This document shows positions 1 through 12,511 of a stretch of 64,000 nt of DNA, piece after piece. Under the pieces are notes generated by a model that worked only from the letters and a program-made list of their open reading frames with translations, was not told where the DNA came from and did no database searches. The DNA lies in assembly GCA_003254905.1 (NCBI GenBank), contig QANU01098817.1:1-64000 (forward strand), read 5' to 3'. Source of the stretch: Nissolia schottii. Taxonomy: Eukaryota > Streptophyta > Magnoliopsida > Fabales > Fabaceae. Each line of letters opens with the position of its first letter. The first letter of the stretch is position 1. The position numbers and the translations under genes were made by a program.

Positions 1-303
1 TTTTGGAATTAGAGTTTTATGACGTAACAGACTGTGATACAATAGTCTGGAATTTTATGAGCAAATCTGTAGCTCTTGTTCTTGAGACTGGGGGTTCATG
101 TTAATTTATTGTTCATGTTGTTGCTATTTTTTATTAAGGTTCTCTCCATTGTCTTTACTCTTGTTTTGGTGCATGTTATTTGCTTTCTCCGCCTCGTTTT
201 CAGAAACTAAAAAAAAACTTATTTATGACAATGTTAACTTTTCTTTCTAGAATGACGAATCTTTTGAATAACCATAGGCACAACATTTTACTTGTTGGAA
301 CAG

Positions 304-3300
304 GGATTAATTGGGTCAGAGAACTATGCGGATCTTGTTACCATAGTATCAAGTGACATTCGTTACTGGAATGCCCCTGAAACAGCTGACATATTGGTAT
401 ATTTGTACAATCATATTTGGCCACTTGCATAATTTTTATTCTTTACGCTAAAGTTTTTGATTGCTGTTGTCTTGGTGTAGGTTAGTGAAATGCTAGGTTC
501 TTTTGGTGACAATGATTTGTCTCCTGAATGCCTTGATGGAGCGCAGAGATTTCTGAAGGAAGATGGAATTTCAATACCATCTTCGTAAGTAAAATCTCTT
601 CACTCCATTTTTTATTTATCTTTTGAATAATCATAGTCGTCCCTTGATGGCATTCTTGTTTTTGCTTAGTTTTGTATTTTTTTTTTTAATAAATGTATAC
701 CATCATAGGTTAGGTCCCACTAATTCAAGATGAATGGCCAGTGTGAATGAGTTACATATTTTAGAGTGTCTTATTTGAATTACTAGATATTTAACTCAAA
801 GGAGTATTTTGCCTCTGCTAGTCAATCAGATTGCAAATAACCTTTTGAATGATATTGAAGACAGTATCCTTGGATCTTTTGTATAATACTTCACTGATAT
901 TAATTTTTTGACGTTTAGAAATTAGCAGCAAACTTTACCTTCATAAACTTGGGATAGATTGTTGCTTATATTTTCACTTCTATGCCAAAAATTACGTGTT
1001 TCAAGGAGCCACTGCTTCATGTAATTACGAGCAGATGGAGTTGGCCAGCAAAAATGGTTAATGAATGTATGTATTTTTGCTTTTGATTTTTGTTTAGTTG
1101 ATTTAGTTACGGTATTAGTGTTTATTTACCACTTTCAGATATACAAGTTTCCTCCAGCCAGTGACAGCTTCAAAGTTATATACTAATGTATATCTCTTGT
1201 GCTTAGCTGACAAATTTACCTGTATAATTTTTGTACATCATTTAATTGCTAGCTGTTATATTACAGGTTCAGAAACATAAAGATATTTCACACTTTGAAG
1301 CTGCTTATTTTACGAAAATACACAATGCAGCTCGGCTTGTACCATCTCAACCTGTTAGTGGCTTGTACCATCTTGCTTTTCCTTGAATTTATCGACTGTT
1401 TTCATGCTTGGTTAATATTTTGGTTTAAATAATCAGTTTATTTTTTAAAGAATTTAATTTTCTGGCTCATTTAGTATAGATTAAGTGGTTTATGCTGATT
1501 TAGTATATTTTTTTATTTGAAATGTTTAGGTTTTTACCTTTACTCATCCAAAACACTTGGATACTGAGAGCAACGAGCGTTATAAAAAGTTACGCTTTGT
1601 GATACCTAAGAACACTGGGTCAATAATGGTACATGGTATGTCTTTCTTCTCCAAAGTTCTCATGGTAAATTTTTTTTTCCATAATATATTTAATTTTACT
1701 TTGGTGTTGTTAGTGAACAATTAAGGAGTTGATCTTTTCTTTTAATGGAGGAAAGAAATTCATCCTCCCCATAACACCACCACCCATGAAATCATATTAG
1801 GTCCCATCATTTTTACTATTCCTAATAAAGTTTGGAGGCCGTGGGAGATTGCCAGTATCATTGGGTTGGTGTTTATTTGTGTTAGAATAACCTATCAATC
1901 AATGCAAAAAAAAAAAAAAGGAAAGGAAAAGAAATAAACTATCAATATGGTCCCTGAAAGCTTCATAATCAATATAGTCTAAATAAATTTTGACATCAAT
2001 TAAGTCCTAAGAAGTTTAATTGTGACATGAATGGTCTTTAATTAGCTTCTCTATGTTGTGTAATGAAAGTCATCTGTATGATTGATTATTTTGATACTAA
2101 CCACACTTTGATTATAGGATTTGCTGGCTACTTTGATGCAATTCTTTACAATGATGTGCATATTGGAATCGAACCGTCAACAGCGACACCAAATTTGCTC
2201 ACTTGGTATTGACCTGCGTTTCCCCTTACCTTATTTTATTCTTTTGGAATAAGAGCAAATTTTATTTGAGTGATAAAAGTGGAAGTACAAGATCGCAGGA
2301 CAAGATATCCCTGCGAAAGAAATGACAACATACAAAAATATTTTTAAAAAATGAATCAAAAAATTTGCACAACCAACCATGATAGATTAGATTGACTATG
2401 TAAAAATAGATGCGTGGCTGGTAGTCTCTGTCTCTCAATCAGAACACGTACCACAAAATTTTGGAGAGAGCACTTTGTGTGGTCTGGAACTTGCAAATAT
2501 GTCATCCTCCGGGGCTTGTTTGGGCAAAACCTTTTAAGGAGGTGCTTCTACTCTAAACAAGCACAAGTCAATTTTGTGTTCTGTAAATAGTAAAGTTAGG
2601 GAGTTTTTGCTCTTGGTTTTTGAGAGCTACAGGTGCTCGTGAAAACTCTTAAAAGAGGTTTATTAAAATTGGCTCTGACTCACCAAAATTTAAGAAAATT
2701 CAAATAATTTTAGCTTCAATAAATTTCTAATTTTGTCATTCTATAATTAATAAAACATTAAAATAGAGATGATCTTATACTATTTATATTAATTATAATC
2801 ATTTATATATTTTAAGATTAACTAAATGATATATTTACCAAATAAAGACTTATGCTTATTGGCAATCATTTTTATATTATTTCACCGATGCTATAGCTTT
2901 TGGAGAGTCATAACATTATCAAAATAAGCCTACATAACTTTTGATACTGATTGTATTTCAGAAGAAGGTATTTTTAATTTTTAACTGAACATGATAGAGG
3001 CATTTGAAGGACATTTCTTCGGGGCAAAACGTGCTACCTCCTCTTATTCAGACTAATGCCATTACACTTTTAAACTGTAACAGGAATGGCGTAATGCTAT
3101 TTCAAACACAAATAGAGATAAAAACACATTCAAATTATTGCCATAAGTTTTATATTAAATTTCTGAAATACGGTTTAGAGGAAAAAGTGAGAAGCTGAAG
3201 AATGAAACTAGAATGATATTAAGTGTTTTGTGTGTATAATTAGAATTGAGGGAATTTATTTATCTTTTTCATTTTCCACTCTCTGTTACGCGATGCAAGG

Positions 3301-3710
3301 ATGCCTAATCCCACTGTCAATATATTTCTTGTCAAAAGGAAACAGTGCAAATAAGATCATATGTGGGAATTTAACCGAGTTTCTCAATCGTACATTTTAT
3401 TTGATCTTTTTCTTCAGGTTTCCAATGTTTTTCCCATTAAGGACACCTATTGTTGTTGATCGCGATTCTACTCTAGAAGCGCTTTTCTGGCGCTGTTGTG
3501 ATTCTACAAAGGTTGGTTTTGTATCATTAGCTGCATTTCATCATATTTATGGTCATCCTTGTATCTATTTCCATTTCCATTTCATATTTTTTTATTATTT
3601 CGATCTCTTCGTGAAATCTGAAACAGGTATGGTATGAGTGGTGTGTTACATCTCCTTCGTTATCACCAATATACAACAGCAATGGGCGCTCATACAGGAT
3701 GGAGCTTTAG
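304..3710 (+). CDS. PRMT5: PRMT5/SKB1 protein arginine methyltransferase, 3' part (5' exons outside window)
   Basis: Type II arginine methyltransferase that symmetrically dimethylates histones (H4R3) and Sm proteins. Eight exons are readable: 304-396, 481-584, 1139-1187, 1267-1353, 1530-1635, 2118-2205, 3418-3511 and 3627-3710. All have GT-AG borders and fit in phase, giving 234 codons plus a TAG stop. The part seen runs from the end of the SAM-binding Rossmann fold ([12 protein letters not shown]) through the double-E loop ([15 protein letters not shown]) into the C-terminal beta-barrel ([35 protein letters not shown], ending NGRSYRMEL). The N-terminal TIM-barrel exons must lie left of the window. 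The second Glu of the double-E loop is Asp here. Several barrel residues also differ from plant PRMT5 as I recall it, so this could be a diverged paralogue. The frame is open throughout. The gene converges on the DUF1997 gene. Confidence 0.95.
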
Positions 3711-5683
3711 TCTGAGAGGAACTTCAGTCTGAGGGGAAGGTAGCGGAAAGCAAATGATATTTCAAAAAACAAAATGTCAAAATGTGTAGTCCTCATAGCT
3801 GACACAGCAAACTAATTTTTGGAACCAGTATCTCATTGGTGGCTCTGAATATCAATTCAATGTGAGAAATCATGTGAATAGCTTTTGAAACCACTACCTT
3901 GGGAGCTATCATCCTGACTAGCTATGAACACAGTGTGAGTGTCTTGACAATATAGAGAATCTTTTTATACATGACAATATAGGGAGTAGTATGCAAAATT
4001 ACGGGGATCAGCGCCAAAATACTTTTTGCAACAACTGAGCACATAATTGATACGATAGCATATAAATAGTTGAATATTCTCATTTGCAACTGTAACTGAT
4101 AGTTGAATTAATTGAGAAATTGTTGGTCTTTCTTCTTAACTCGGGATTTTAATTTAATCATAACATTTAGTGCTTTTGTTGAAAGAAAGTAATTACTACT
4201 GTGATTTTATTTATTTATTTATTTATGGTTTTAGGCATAGAATAAAATTAATATGAGATGAAGATTGACGTGAGTATAATACCTTACCAAAACACTGATG
4301 AGGGAACATGCTATAAAGATTTATATATTGTAAGTAGACAAGGTTCCTTGACCTTTGTTACTAAATTGCATTACAAGATGATGTTGTGTCATACTTTGAC
4401 ATGTCATGAACAAAGAGGAATCCTTTATCTATTAACCGCCCGAGGTTTTTCTAATTTATTTGAAAAGGCTTGCCTTCTTTCAACTCGTAGGGAACTTCCT
4501 GTGTTAACTATGCTAGGTGTGTGAATCAAATCTTACAGGGTCTAAAGAGCATGCAGGTTGGTGCAACCATAAAGTTCGAGTTTTAACTGATTCCTTGTCT
4601 TTCATGAATACCATTTCACCATTCTTATACGGTTATACTTCTTTCCATATCTGTAACTCTGCCATGAAGTTGTGCCATACAGGATTCCATTATGGAAGCC
4701 TGGTGATGAATTTAGTGCAAGCTCCAGTACTTTGGTGTGTAAAATTGCTTAAATCGTGCAGCGAAGGTTCATGTCTGTAGCTTGCTTGGGTTCATGTATT
4801 TATCTTGCTAATTTATCCTAATTATTTTTCTTTTCTTCATTGAACTACTGTCTTCGATATGAAACGACACTTGCTGATGTAAAGTCACATTTTTTGGATA
4901 CCGAGTCTCTGATCTCATGTTCAACAAATTACTTCACCGAGTTCCCATAACAATTCTACTGAGTCCCATCAATATTTAAGCTTTAGAAGGCATGAAATTT
5001 CAAGATACCAAGTTTATTTTATTTTTGCTCACCTTCTAATCCTGATCTTCAGCTTGATCCTTGTTGATTGTGATTAATATTTAGTGAGTACATTAGAATT
5101 TATTCCATCAATCCATTAAACTTTTCATTTTGTTCCTTGATTTTATTGTTTGAATTAATCTACAAATTGAGTGGGGATCCTTATTTATGAAGGTAGAATA
5201 ACCTAGTTTAGTTCATCAATGGCCTAGGTCACCTAGGCCTAAGTAATGTTTGTGAGACCTGTAGAAATGGATAAATTGATAAGTAGGTTGATGGGTTAGA
5301 TCTCTCAAACATTACTCCAATCCAACACACATCGACAAGCCAAGGCTTGATAGCGCAAGGTGAAATTCAAGTTCATAATGGATCACATAATAATATCGGT
5401 CTCCTTAGAACCATCTAAATATCCATTCAATTCGTTTCATAAATATAAAATATTCACTAATCAATAGGTTAAATAAAAGGTATATGTCAGATTTGATTAG
5501 AAATAGATATTATATGCATTTTGTTGGGAAGACGATATGTTTTTAATTTAAAAGAATTCTAATTCTGCTGTAATACTGAAGATTTTGGATCTAACTGTCA
5601 TTCTTAACAAGCCTAAATGAAATGGATCTTATGTGATAAATATGTTAAGAGAACCCAAATTGTTATTAGCTATATCCCTTGGT
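3711..5683. other. Convergent intergenic region between PRMT5 and DUF1997 gene
   Basis: AT-rich DNA holding the two 3' UTRs. Two short open frames on the plus strand (4258-4524 and 4517-4780) resemble no family I know and have no splice context, so I do not call them genes. The only structured part is the hairpin region at 5221-5316. Nothing else is recognised. Confidence 0.5.
5221..5316. repeat. Palindrome plus imperfect hairpin
   Basis: GGCCTAGGT-C-ACCTAGGCC (5221-5239) is a perfect palindrome with a one-base centre. Next to it, AGTAATGTTTGTGAGA (5242-5257) pairs at 15 of 16 positions with the sequence at 5301-5316, leaving a loop of about 43 bases. It may be the remains of a short inverted-repeat element or a small foldback transcript. 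No function is shown. Confidence 0.5.
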
Positions 5684-8600
5684 TTAGGTAGTATTTTCCA
5701 ATTGCTTTTGAACCCATTCATCATAATCTTGTAGCATTTGCTGAAGTAGTAGTGGCACGAGCTTGTCCACCAAAGCTTGCATCATTCTGCATGCAACCAT
5801 AAAATTTATGAATCAGTGAGTTTCATGTTGACACTGGTAGAATCATACAATGCCAAGAGGAGAAAACTGCAGCAATGAAAATTGCGGTTTAATTAATATT
5901 AAAAAAACCAATGAAAATTACAGACATATTATTGGTTTCCACAGAAGCTCTCACTTAATCTGTCAAAAACGGTCATTAGGTTCATCAGATTTCCCTTCGG
6001 TTTGTTGGAACATTGAGAAGTAATTATCATAAGCAAGTAGAAACCGGAAGTTATTAATTTCTTAGACAAAAGATGAAATTTTTATTGAAAGAGAAGAAAG
6101 TAGTGATCAGGGAGTAAGACATTCTCTAAGCACAGCAAAGAGACAACATACAAGAAACAAGGAAGAAAAAAAAGAAAAAAAATCAACGTTATTTACTAAA
6201 ATAACTTACAAATTTCCTGGACGCTCAACAGCTGAAACAGGCATCATGGTAAATGGTTGTGTGTATATCTGCAAAACAGATTTTTCTTTTAAAAAATAAA
6301 AGTAAAAATGATGGGGTGCCCATGCAAAAATAGTATTGCCATATCAAAACATAGTTAATATTGTAATAATTTTGAAAAGACAATAAAAGAAATGTATCAA
6401 CATTGTCACCGCAGACCCTATGAAGAAGAATATTCGGAGTTAAAGGCAGATTGTACACAATTTATCAATTACATACGCATTTCATAAAAGTGTTTGATGT
6501 AGCCTAACAATAGATTCCTTGGCGCAATTCATAAATGGCCGGCTCAACGTTGTAATAATTTTGGCTCAGAAGTTGACCTTAGAGCATATGTACATGCAGC
6601 AGCTACAGAAGCTGAAATAGTAAGGACTAGGGAGGAATAGGCCAATTTAACTCCTTATTTTTCTATGAACGGGAAAAATACTAGAAATGTAGGCCTGCTT
6701 GGTTTGTGTTTCCATTTCCTGTTTCTCAATATTTTTTATGAAGGAAAAAATAAAATCATGTTTCCGGTTTTCATATTCAAGTTTTCACTATTTCTATCAC
6801 AAAATTTTGAAAAACAAGAAACCGACTAAAAACCAGAAATGAAACAAGAAATGAAAATAGAAACCAAACCGTTGCTTATAATTTAAACATGGTTTGAATC
6901 CAAGTAAGGTGTGGTTCATGGTCCTTGAAAACATATTTATAGGATTACCCCTCTTTTACTCCTACCCAACAAGAATCAGAAATAAATACGAATCTAATAG
7001 TATATGCAATATTTAAATCTTTTAGGATAATACCTCAAGTGTGAGATTCAACTTAACATCAACTTCCAAAAATGATTCAGCATCAGCACCACTCCATGTC
7101 ATATGATTTATCATGAGTGCTGCAAATCCATAGCAATAACTAATAAGCATCCATGTAACAGAGTTCTTAAAAACAACTAAGAAGTCAAAAAAGGAAAAAG
7201 TCACATGAAACATGCAGAAAGACATGAATTCCCAGAAAACAGTGCAGAAAAGCTAGCTGTTGGAAAGAACATTATTACAAAGGTTCGTGAATAAATATCT
7301 CCAAAGATTTAGATCAAATCCATTTTTAGATTCCTTAAACCCAGTCAGTGAAATATCTAAAATCCATAATTCTTTTCATGAAGCCCCACCGCGCCTATAC
7401 AATTCGCTCTCTTAAACTTTAAGTTCTTTCCAATATGTTCAGCAGATGGGGTGTTGAACTTGTAAGGTTTTAGGTATGGAAGAAGGAAAAGAGAGAATGG
7501 AGATTCAGAATAGTATTCTCATATATATTTATATGATAAATTATGATACAAGTTATCAAGAACTAGCTCTAATTTATTCTAGCACTAGATTTCTAATCTA
7601 AATTGAATAGGGAAACAAATCATGAAATGAGAATATATGGAAACCGTTTCTAAGAGATTATTGTCATAATATTGGAATGTACACTAACAATATTAATTAC
7701 AAGACATCTTAAGAGCTGGTGAAATGTTGCATGATCAATAAAGAAGAGACTTTGCTGCAATGATCATGGCAAGTAATTATAGACAACAAGTACAAAAACT
7801 TCTGTTTTATTTTTTCATATGACCTTGTACAAAAACTTGTGTTCAGGAAAAGAATTCAAAAACTTCAAACAGAAAGAAATCTTAAGAAACTGTAAAAACT
7901 TTGAAAATAAATATGGGAAATAAATATAGTGCTGGCGTGAGAAACAGCCAACAAAAATCAGCGCCAGAAGAGAAGTTGCCTTTGGCATGTCTGGGACTAC
8001 TCGATGCAGAGATAGACAGCGCTTAAGACTACTGAAGACTGACCAATGAGACTTCCGGAGGACCAGAGCTGGGGCTATTGCCTGGGACTACCAAAATGCT
8101 CACCAAAATAACACCAAAAACTTTATAGGAAATGACAGATCATTTAGAACCAAAAAATGACAACAGAGGCTGGAAAAAAACCGAAGCGAAACATAAGAGA
8201 ACTGGTACGAGATGATCCGACCCAAAATGCAGCTAAAAACCCTCTAAAGGGGCAAACCAGGTCAGCAGATGCTAAGTGTCACCAGACAGGCCACAGTGAG
8301 GTGAGCAGAGGAGACAGAGGCCAAGAAAGTGGCTAGATGAGCCTTAACGCATGGCCGGAAGGAGGCAGCTTCAGGTAATGCATACAGGAACATGGTGTGG
8401 GGATGGAGAGCGCATGGGAAAGAACGGTGGCAGCAAAAGGGGTGAAAAGCCAACCGACAAAAGGTGAACTATCACTAACAACTACATACAAGACAGAAAA
8501 GTGGATGGAATTTGCCACAGCCAATCCAAAGGCAAAAGATGTTGCTGAAGGTCACAGAAGATGATACTACGTTGAAATCAGGGAACTCATCATGCATGAG

Positions 8601-11600
8601 ACAGGTCACAGAGGATGATACCATGTTGAAATTATGAGGTTTTAGGTATGGAAAAAGGAAAAGAGAGAATAGACTCAGAACAATACTCTCCACTGTGTAT
8701 TGATGTCATGAATTGAAATATAAAATATAAAGTACTGACTCCTATATATACTAGTACTAAACTTCTAATCTTAATTAAGCAAGGAAACAAATAATAAAAT
8801 ATAAGGAAATATGAAAACCAATCCTAAGATATCATCTACGATACTCTATAATATTCTAATTTTCTAACATACAATTAGGATTTTAAGATGAATTTTTCAG
8901 ATAATCTAACAGGGATTTCAAAAGATGGCATGCGCTATGCTGTAAGAAGCAGCATCATTTTTCTAAATCCTTTCAATGGGATGAACCAAGCATATTTGTC
9001 TTCATTTGAGGGAACACAGATCAGTTTATTTGTAGAAGGCTCATAATAGCAAACTATCATTTTTATGGTTCAATTTAACTAAGGGTACAGATTATACCCC
9101 AAGGTAAACAATGTATGACTGGGATACTTTACTATGCACACAGTACACCTATAGATACCTGAAAAGTGGTTGTTTTGCTCTTCAACAACTTCTGAACCCT
9201 CAAACTGTGAATAACATATTGAAGTATCGAGCAAATTGAAATGGGATGAGTGACTAAAGGAAGGTTGCATTGCAACGATGCATGTCCATTGAAAATTTAA
9301 TGTTTATTTAATGTTTATTGAATATTAGGGGATTAATGGCATGCTTTAGGCATATAAATCACTAAAATTTCTAGAACGGTACATGAAAGACTCAGAAAAT
9401 AGAAATTAAGCAACTCTATGCTACACACACACACACACACATAGTTAGCATCCATTGACAACAGTATGAAAATTACATGCTTAATCTCTTTCTTTTTTTT
9501 TTTTTTTTTTGGTGCTGATGAAAATAAAGCAAACAAGATTACAATCTCACATGGAGAGTCCCCATAATTTTTAAGCAATGATCAGATCTATTTGATCACT
9601 GCTTAAAAACCTTACTTTAAGCAATTCAGTTGTTGAATTACCATAGTCTACGTGTGTGCGCGTGCTACTCCCTCTAGTTGATTAAAAAAAAAATACACGT
9701 CAAATCATGTACCAAACTTTTTACTTTTTTTGTATTGAGTTGGGTGGGGCACACCTTACAAGAAAGCATCTCAACCAAGCAATCTTCATCGGTTGAGGTA
9801 ACCCGCAGATCCAGCATCGGGGCAGCTTCAAAGTTCAAAAATTGAAGTTTAGGCAGTGCACACCTACACAAACCAGAAATAATAATTTGATTTCAGATTC
9901 AAACTCCTGTAGTAACACAAGCACAGAAAGATATTTGCTACAGTTCATAAAGGAATTCAGAAAAGCAGTATCTGTTTTCTAAAACGCAAGAGTGCTATGT
10001 AATTGTTTATATGATCAAATATTTCAAATATAACGAATTGTAATTTCAACCTATGTTGTCTATGGTGCAAACTGAATCTATCTGCTGAGCTATTCCATTT
10101 TAAGTTTATGTTAGTATCAGCACCAAAGTTAAAAATTGCAGCTCCACCTTCTTGGGCATTCATGAAAATCATCAGCTTATATACTCATGATCTTATATAA
10201 ACAAGAAATACTTCAAAGGTATAAAAAAATCTAAATATTTTGGGTAGTTTTGTTTTGAGCAAAATTCATCATAAGGCTATAGCATAGTTACATGAATTCA
10301 CAATTAAGCTGACGTACCGCATAACAATTTGCGCATTCCAATTCGCTCATATTGGAATGCCATGGATGGCGAACTAGAACACCTTTGGAATCGACGATAG
10401 AGATGGTGATGGTACTGGTCATGGCTAAGACTCAAAAGGAAAATTGATACATAGAAAGAGTGAACACACGGCCATGGAAGATATTTGAAAGAGGTAAAGC
10501 AAACAAACAAATTCACAAGGAATGAAGAAGAAGTGAAGAGAGGAGGGGGTGGAGGTGCAGAGGCGTATAGCCAAAGGCCAAACTAAGATGAAGAAAGGCT
10601 AGAGGCAGTGTGAGAACAATGAGTGTGTTAGTCTAAGAAAACCCTAATGAACTTTGGTTTTGGCTTTTGGGTTATGCAATGGACTTACATTTTCTATATG
10701 CCTCGCCCCAACAATACATAATAACTATTATTTTTAAAAAATACTTAAATTAATTTTTTTTCATAATAATAATAGTAATAACAATTTTTATTAATTTAAC
10801 AAATATAAAATTCAAGTTTTTTTTTTCTAATTAAGAACGTACCAATTATTATATTAGAACGTACACATTCTCAAATAGCATAGCAAAAGAGTATATCCCG
10901 CATACCATATATTTGACGGACAGCGTATAGCATACTATGTACCCGTTCGTATGGTGTACCATGTAACTATGAGCTATAGCTCAACACCATGATCTAAAAC
11001 ATAAATAAGATAAGCAATTATTTCAGATGTGCATCCTGGACAAAACTGTCTAAACCTTCCTTCTCTGGCCACAATTACACATGCTCAAAGGTCTGTTAAT
11101 GTTAGGTTTGTCAGATCTTGCAGGAAGGCTGGTAGGGTTCCTACTTATATGTGACTTACGACTTCTGACTCTGCTCCTGTGGTGTGAGGCGGAAGATGGA
11201 GGATGAACATGAAGCTTTGCTATAAAGACCCTCCCTGTTTCCCATTTCTTAACCTTAGACAAGTAAACAACTATCCAAATCCCAAACAACTGAAATTTGA
11301 AAGAATAACTCAAGGCACTAAAGAAAACAAGAATTGAAGAGTTGGCAGACCTGTATGTGTTAGCATCAAGAGATTGAAACGATTGCAAGGCCCTCGTGTT
11401 CAACACCGCCGCGATTCCGCAAGGGTGGCTTAGAAACTCACTGATGTGATATCTCTTGCCTCCAAGGCCATCGTCATAATCTGGCAGCTTAACTCTCTCC
11501 TTCTTTGCAGCAAACAAATTTGCTCTCTTCGCATTTGAATAGGAGGAGGCCTCCGCCTTTACCTTGACGCAGATTTCCTTCCTGAAAGCTCAAATTTGTT

Positions 11601-11980
11601 AAAAGTAACTAACAATCAACGGCCAAAGATCATGCAATTCAAAATATCTGAGGCACAAAATTCGAACAGAAAAATGATAGAAATCAAAAAACAGGCGTTG
11701 CTCTAGCGTCTTCAATAATGAAGCACATAGGGGCCGCAAGAGTAGCTCACAAATATTTATGGCAAAGGATCTTTAAATCACGCAACATGTAAAATGCAAA
11801 AAGCCAAGCACGTGGTTGCTGCTGCTTCCACTACTACAAATATAATAATACTTATAGTACCAAGTTAAATTAAATAATAAATAGTTAAATACGCTACCAG
11901 TGGCTGAATTTTGGGATGGTAGAAGATGAATGTTCGAACCAGTGTTGTCCATGTCCGTACCACTTGTCACTCAACAGCAT
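5684..11980 (-). CDS. DUF1997 family protein (At4g31115-like), complete, 7 coding exons
   Basis: Conserved plant and cyanobacterial family of unknown function. Coding exons in transcript order are 11898-11980, 11351-11581, 9755-9863, 9159-9204, 7034-7119, 6210-6268 and 5684-5786. Phases join exactly to give 717 nt and 238 residues. Landmarks in order are MLLSDKWYGHGQHWF (start), RYHISEFLSHPCGIAAVLNT, LDANTYRCALPKLQFLNFE, MINHMTWSGADAESF, LTLEIYTQPFTMMPVSAVE and a C-terminal helix MMQALVDKLVPLLLQQMLQ ending QKQLENTT. The N-terminal Lys/Ser-rich stretch before LFAAKKERVK could be a plastid transit region, which is inference. The ATG lies just inside an acceptor-like TTGCAG site, so a 5' UTR intron or a further 5' exon is possible. 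Introns carry a MITE, an LTR-like fossil and, at 10316-10680, what looks like a second promoter and first exon. The family assignment is from memory. Confidence 0.8.
6692..6874. mobile_element. Short MITE in intron 5 of the DUF1997 gene
   Basis: The left end reads CTTGGTTTGTGTTTCC and then CATTTCCTGTTTC. The right end, reverse-complemented, reads GGTTTGGTTTCTATTTTC and then ATTTCTTGTTTC. The two form imperfect terminal inverted repeats of about 30 bases around an AT-rich core with no coding sequence. No clear target duplication was seen. Superfamily uncertain. Confidence 0.55.
7461..8869 (-). mobile_element. LTR-like non-autonomous fossil in intron 4 of the DUF1997 gene
   Basis: Two direct repeats of about 230 bases (7461-7689 and 8635-8869) share GGTTTTAGGTATGG near one edge and end in CTAACA. 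Read on the minus strand they begin TGTTAG and end near CCTAAAACC...CA, as LTRs do. The 0.95 kb between them is GC-richer and noncoding, with no gag or pol recognisable, as in TRIM or LARD elements. The repeats differ visibly, so the insertion looks old. No certain target duplication was found. Confidence 0.45.
9423..9440. repeat. (AC)9 microsatellite
   Basis: Uninterrupted dinucleotide run in intron 3 of the DUF1997 gene. A T-run follows shortly after, at about 9492-9510. Confidence 0.9.
10316..10680 (-). promoter_or_regulatory. Candidate internal promoter and alternative first exon in intron 2 of the DUF1997 gene
   Basis: On the minus strand this stretch looks like a plant 5' UTR. An AGGGTTTT telo-box-like motif (about 10640) is followed by a long pyrimidine-rich leader, then ATG (frame MTSTITISIVDSKGVLVRHP) and a strong donor-like GCG|GTACGT at 10315. 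The 350 bases upstream are AT-rich like an intergenic promoter. The phase at the donor does not fit exon 3 at 9863, so an open product from joining them is not obvious. It may be a noncoding first exon, a separate small transcript or chance. Confidence 0.3.
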
Positions 11981-12500
11981 TGCCTTTGCTGCAAAATCAA
12001 AGCACGAGTGATGAATGGAAAGATGAATCTGGCGAAAACAGAGAAAGGAAAAAAAAAAAAAAAAAAACAGCCCATAACTCGGAATGGTAAGTAATCTTCA
12101 AAAGAAAGTGTTGGTTAGCATAATCACCCATTAAGGAGGTCAGTAGTTGGAGATATACGAAGAAAGGAACACGATTGAAAGAAGTAGATTGAAGAAGGGT
12201 TTATCTGATCTCCTTGGAATTGCGAAAATGCCACTGACAATTATCGTATCGTAATCTCATCTCATCTTCAGACACGCACCCAAAAAAAATGCGCTCCTTT
12301 AAGGGAACCACAGGTTATAAACCGCAACGGTTACGTATTTGCGCTCATGGGAATTTTACACAACGGTAAACAAATCAGTAGTAATAAATAATTCTCAACC
12401 AGACTCGAAATTTATTAGTGACAAGAACATGACTTTAAAAGAAAAATAAACTATTAAAATGGTTTTTTTTTTTTACCCTCACAACATTTAAGGGTATCAA
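11981..12500 (-). promoter_or_regulatory. Upstream/5' region of the DUF1997 gene
   Basis: Holds the acceptor-like TTGATTTTGCAG just before the ATG, a poly-A/T run (about 12050-12067) and mixed-composition DNA up to about 12350. It is the likely 5' UTR and promoter. No sure TATA box could be tied to a start site. Confidence 0.35.
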
Positions 12501-12511
12501 TATCTTATGTT

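Noticed and set aside
3004-3637. Open frames inside PRMT5 introns 6-7
   Set aside because: They run across intron DNA, and the second merely includes the PRMT5 exon at 3418-3511 in the same frame. The spliced model explains the conserved part.
4258-4780. Two plus-strand frames of 88 and 87 codons downstream of PRMT5
   Set aside because: No family resemblance, no splice or start context, and ordinary length for chance in this composition.
9957-10172. Minus-strand frame (MNAQEGGAAIFNFGADTNIN) as an extra DUF1997 exon
   Set aside because: No convincing acceptor or donor around it, and exons 2 and 3 already join in phase without it.
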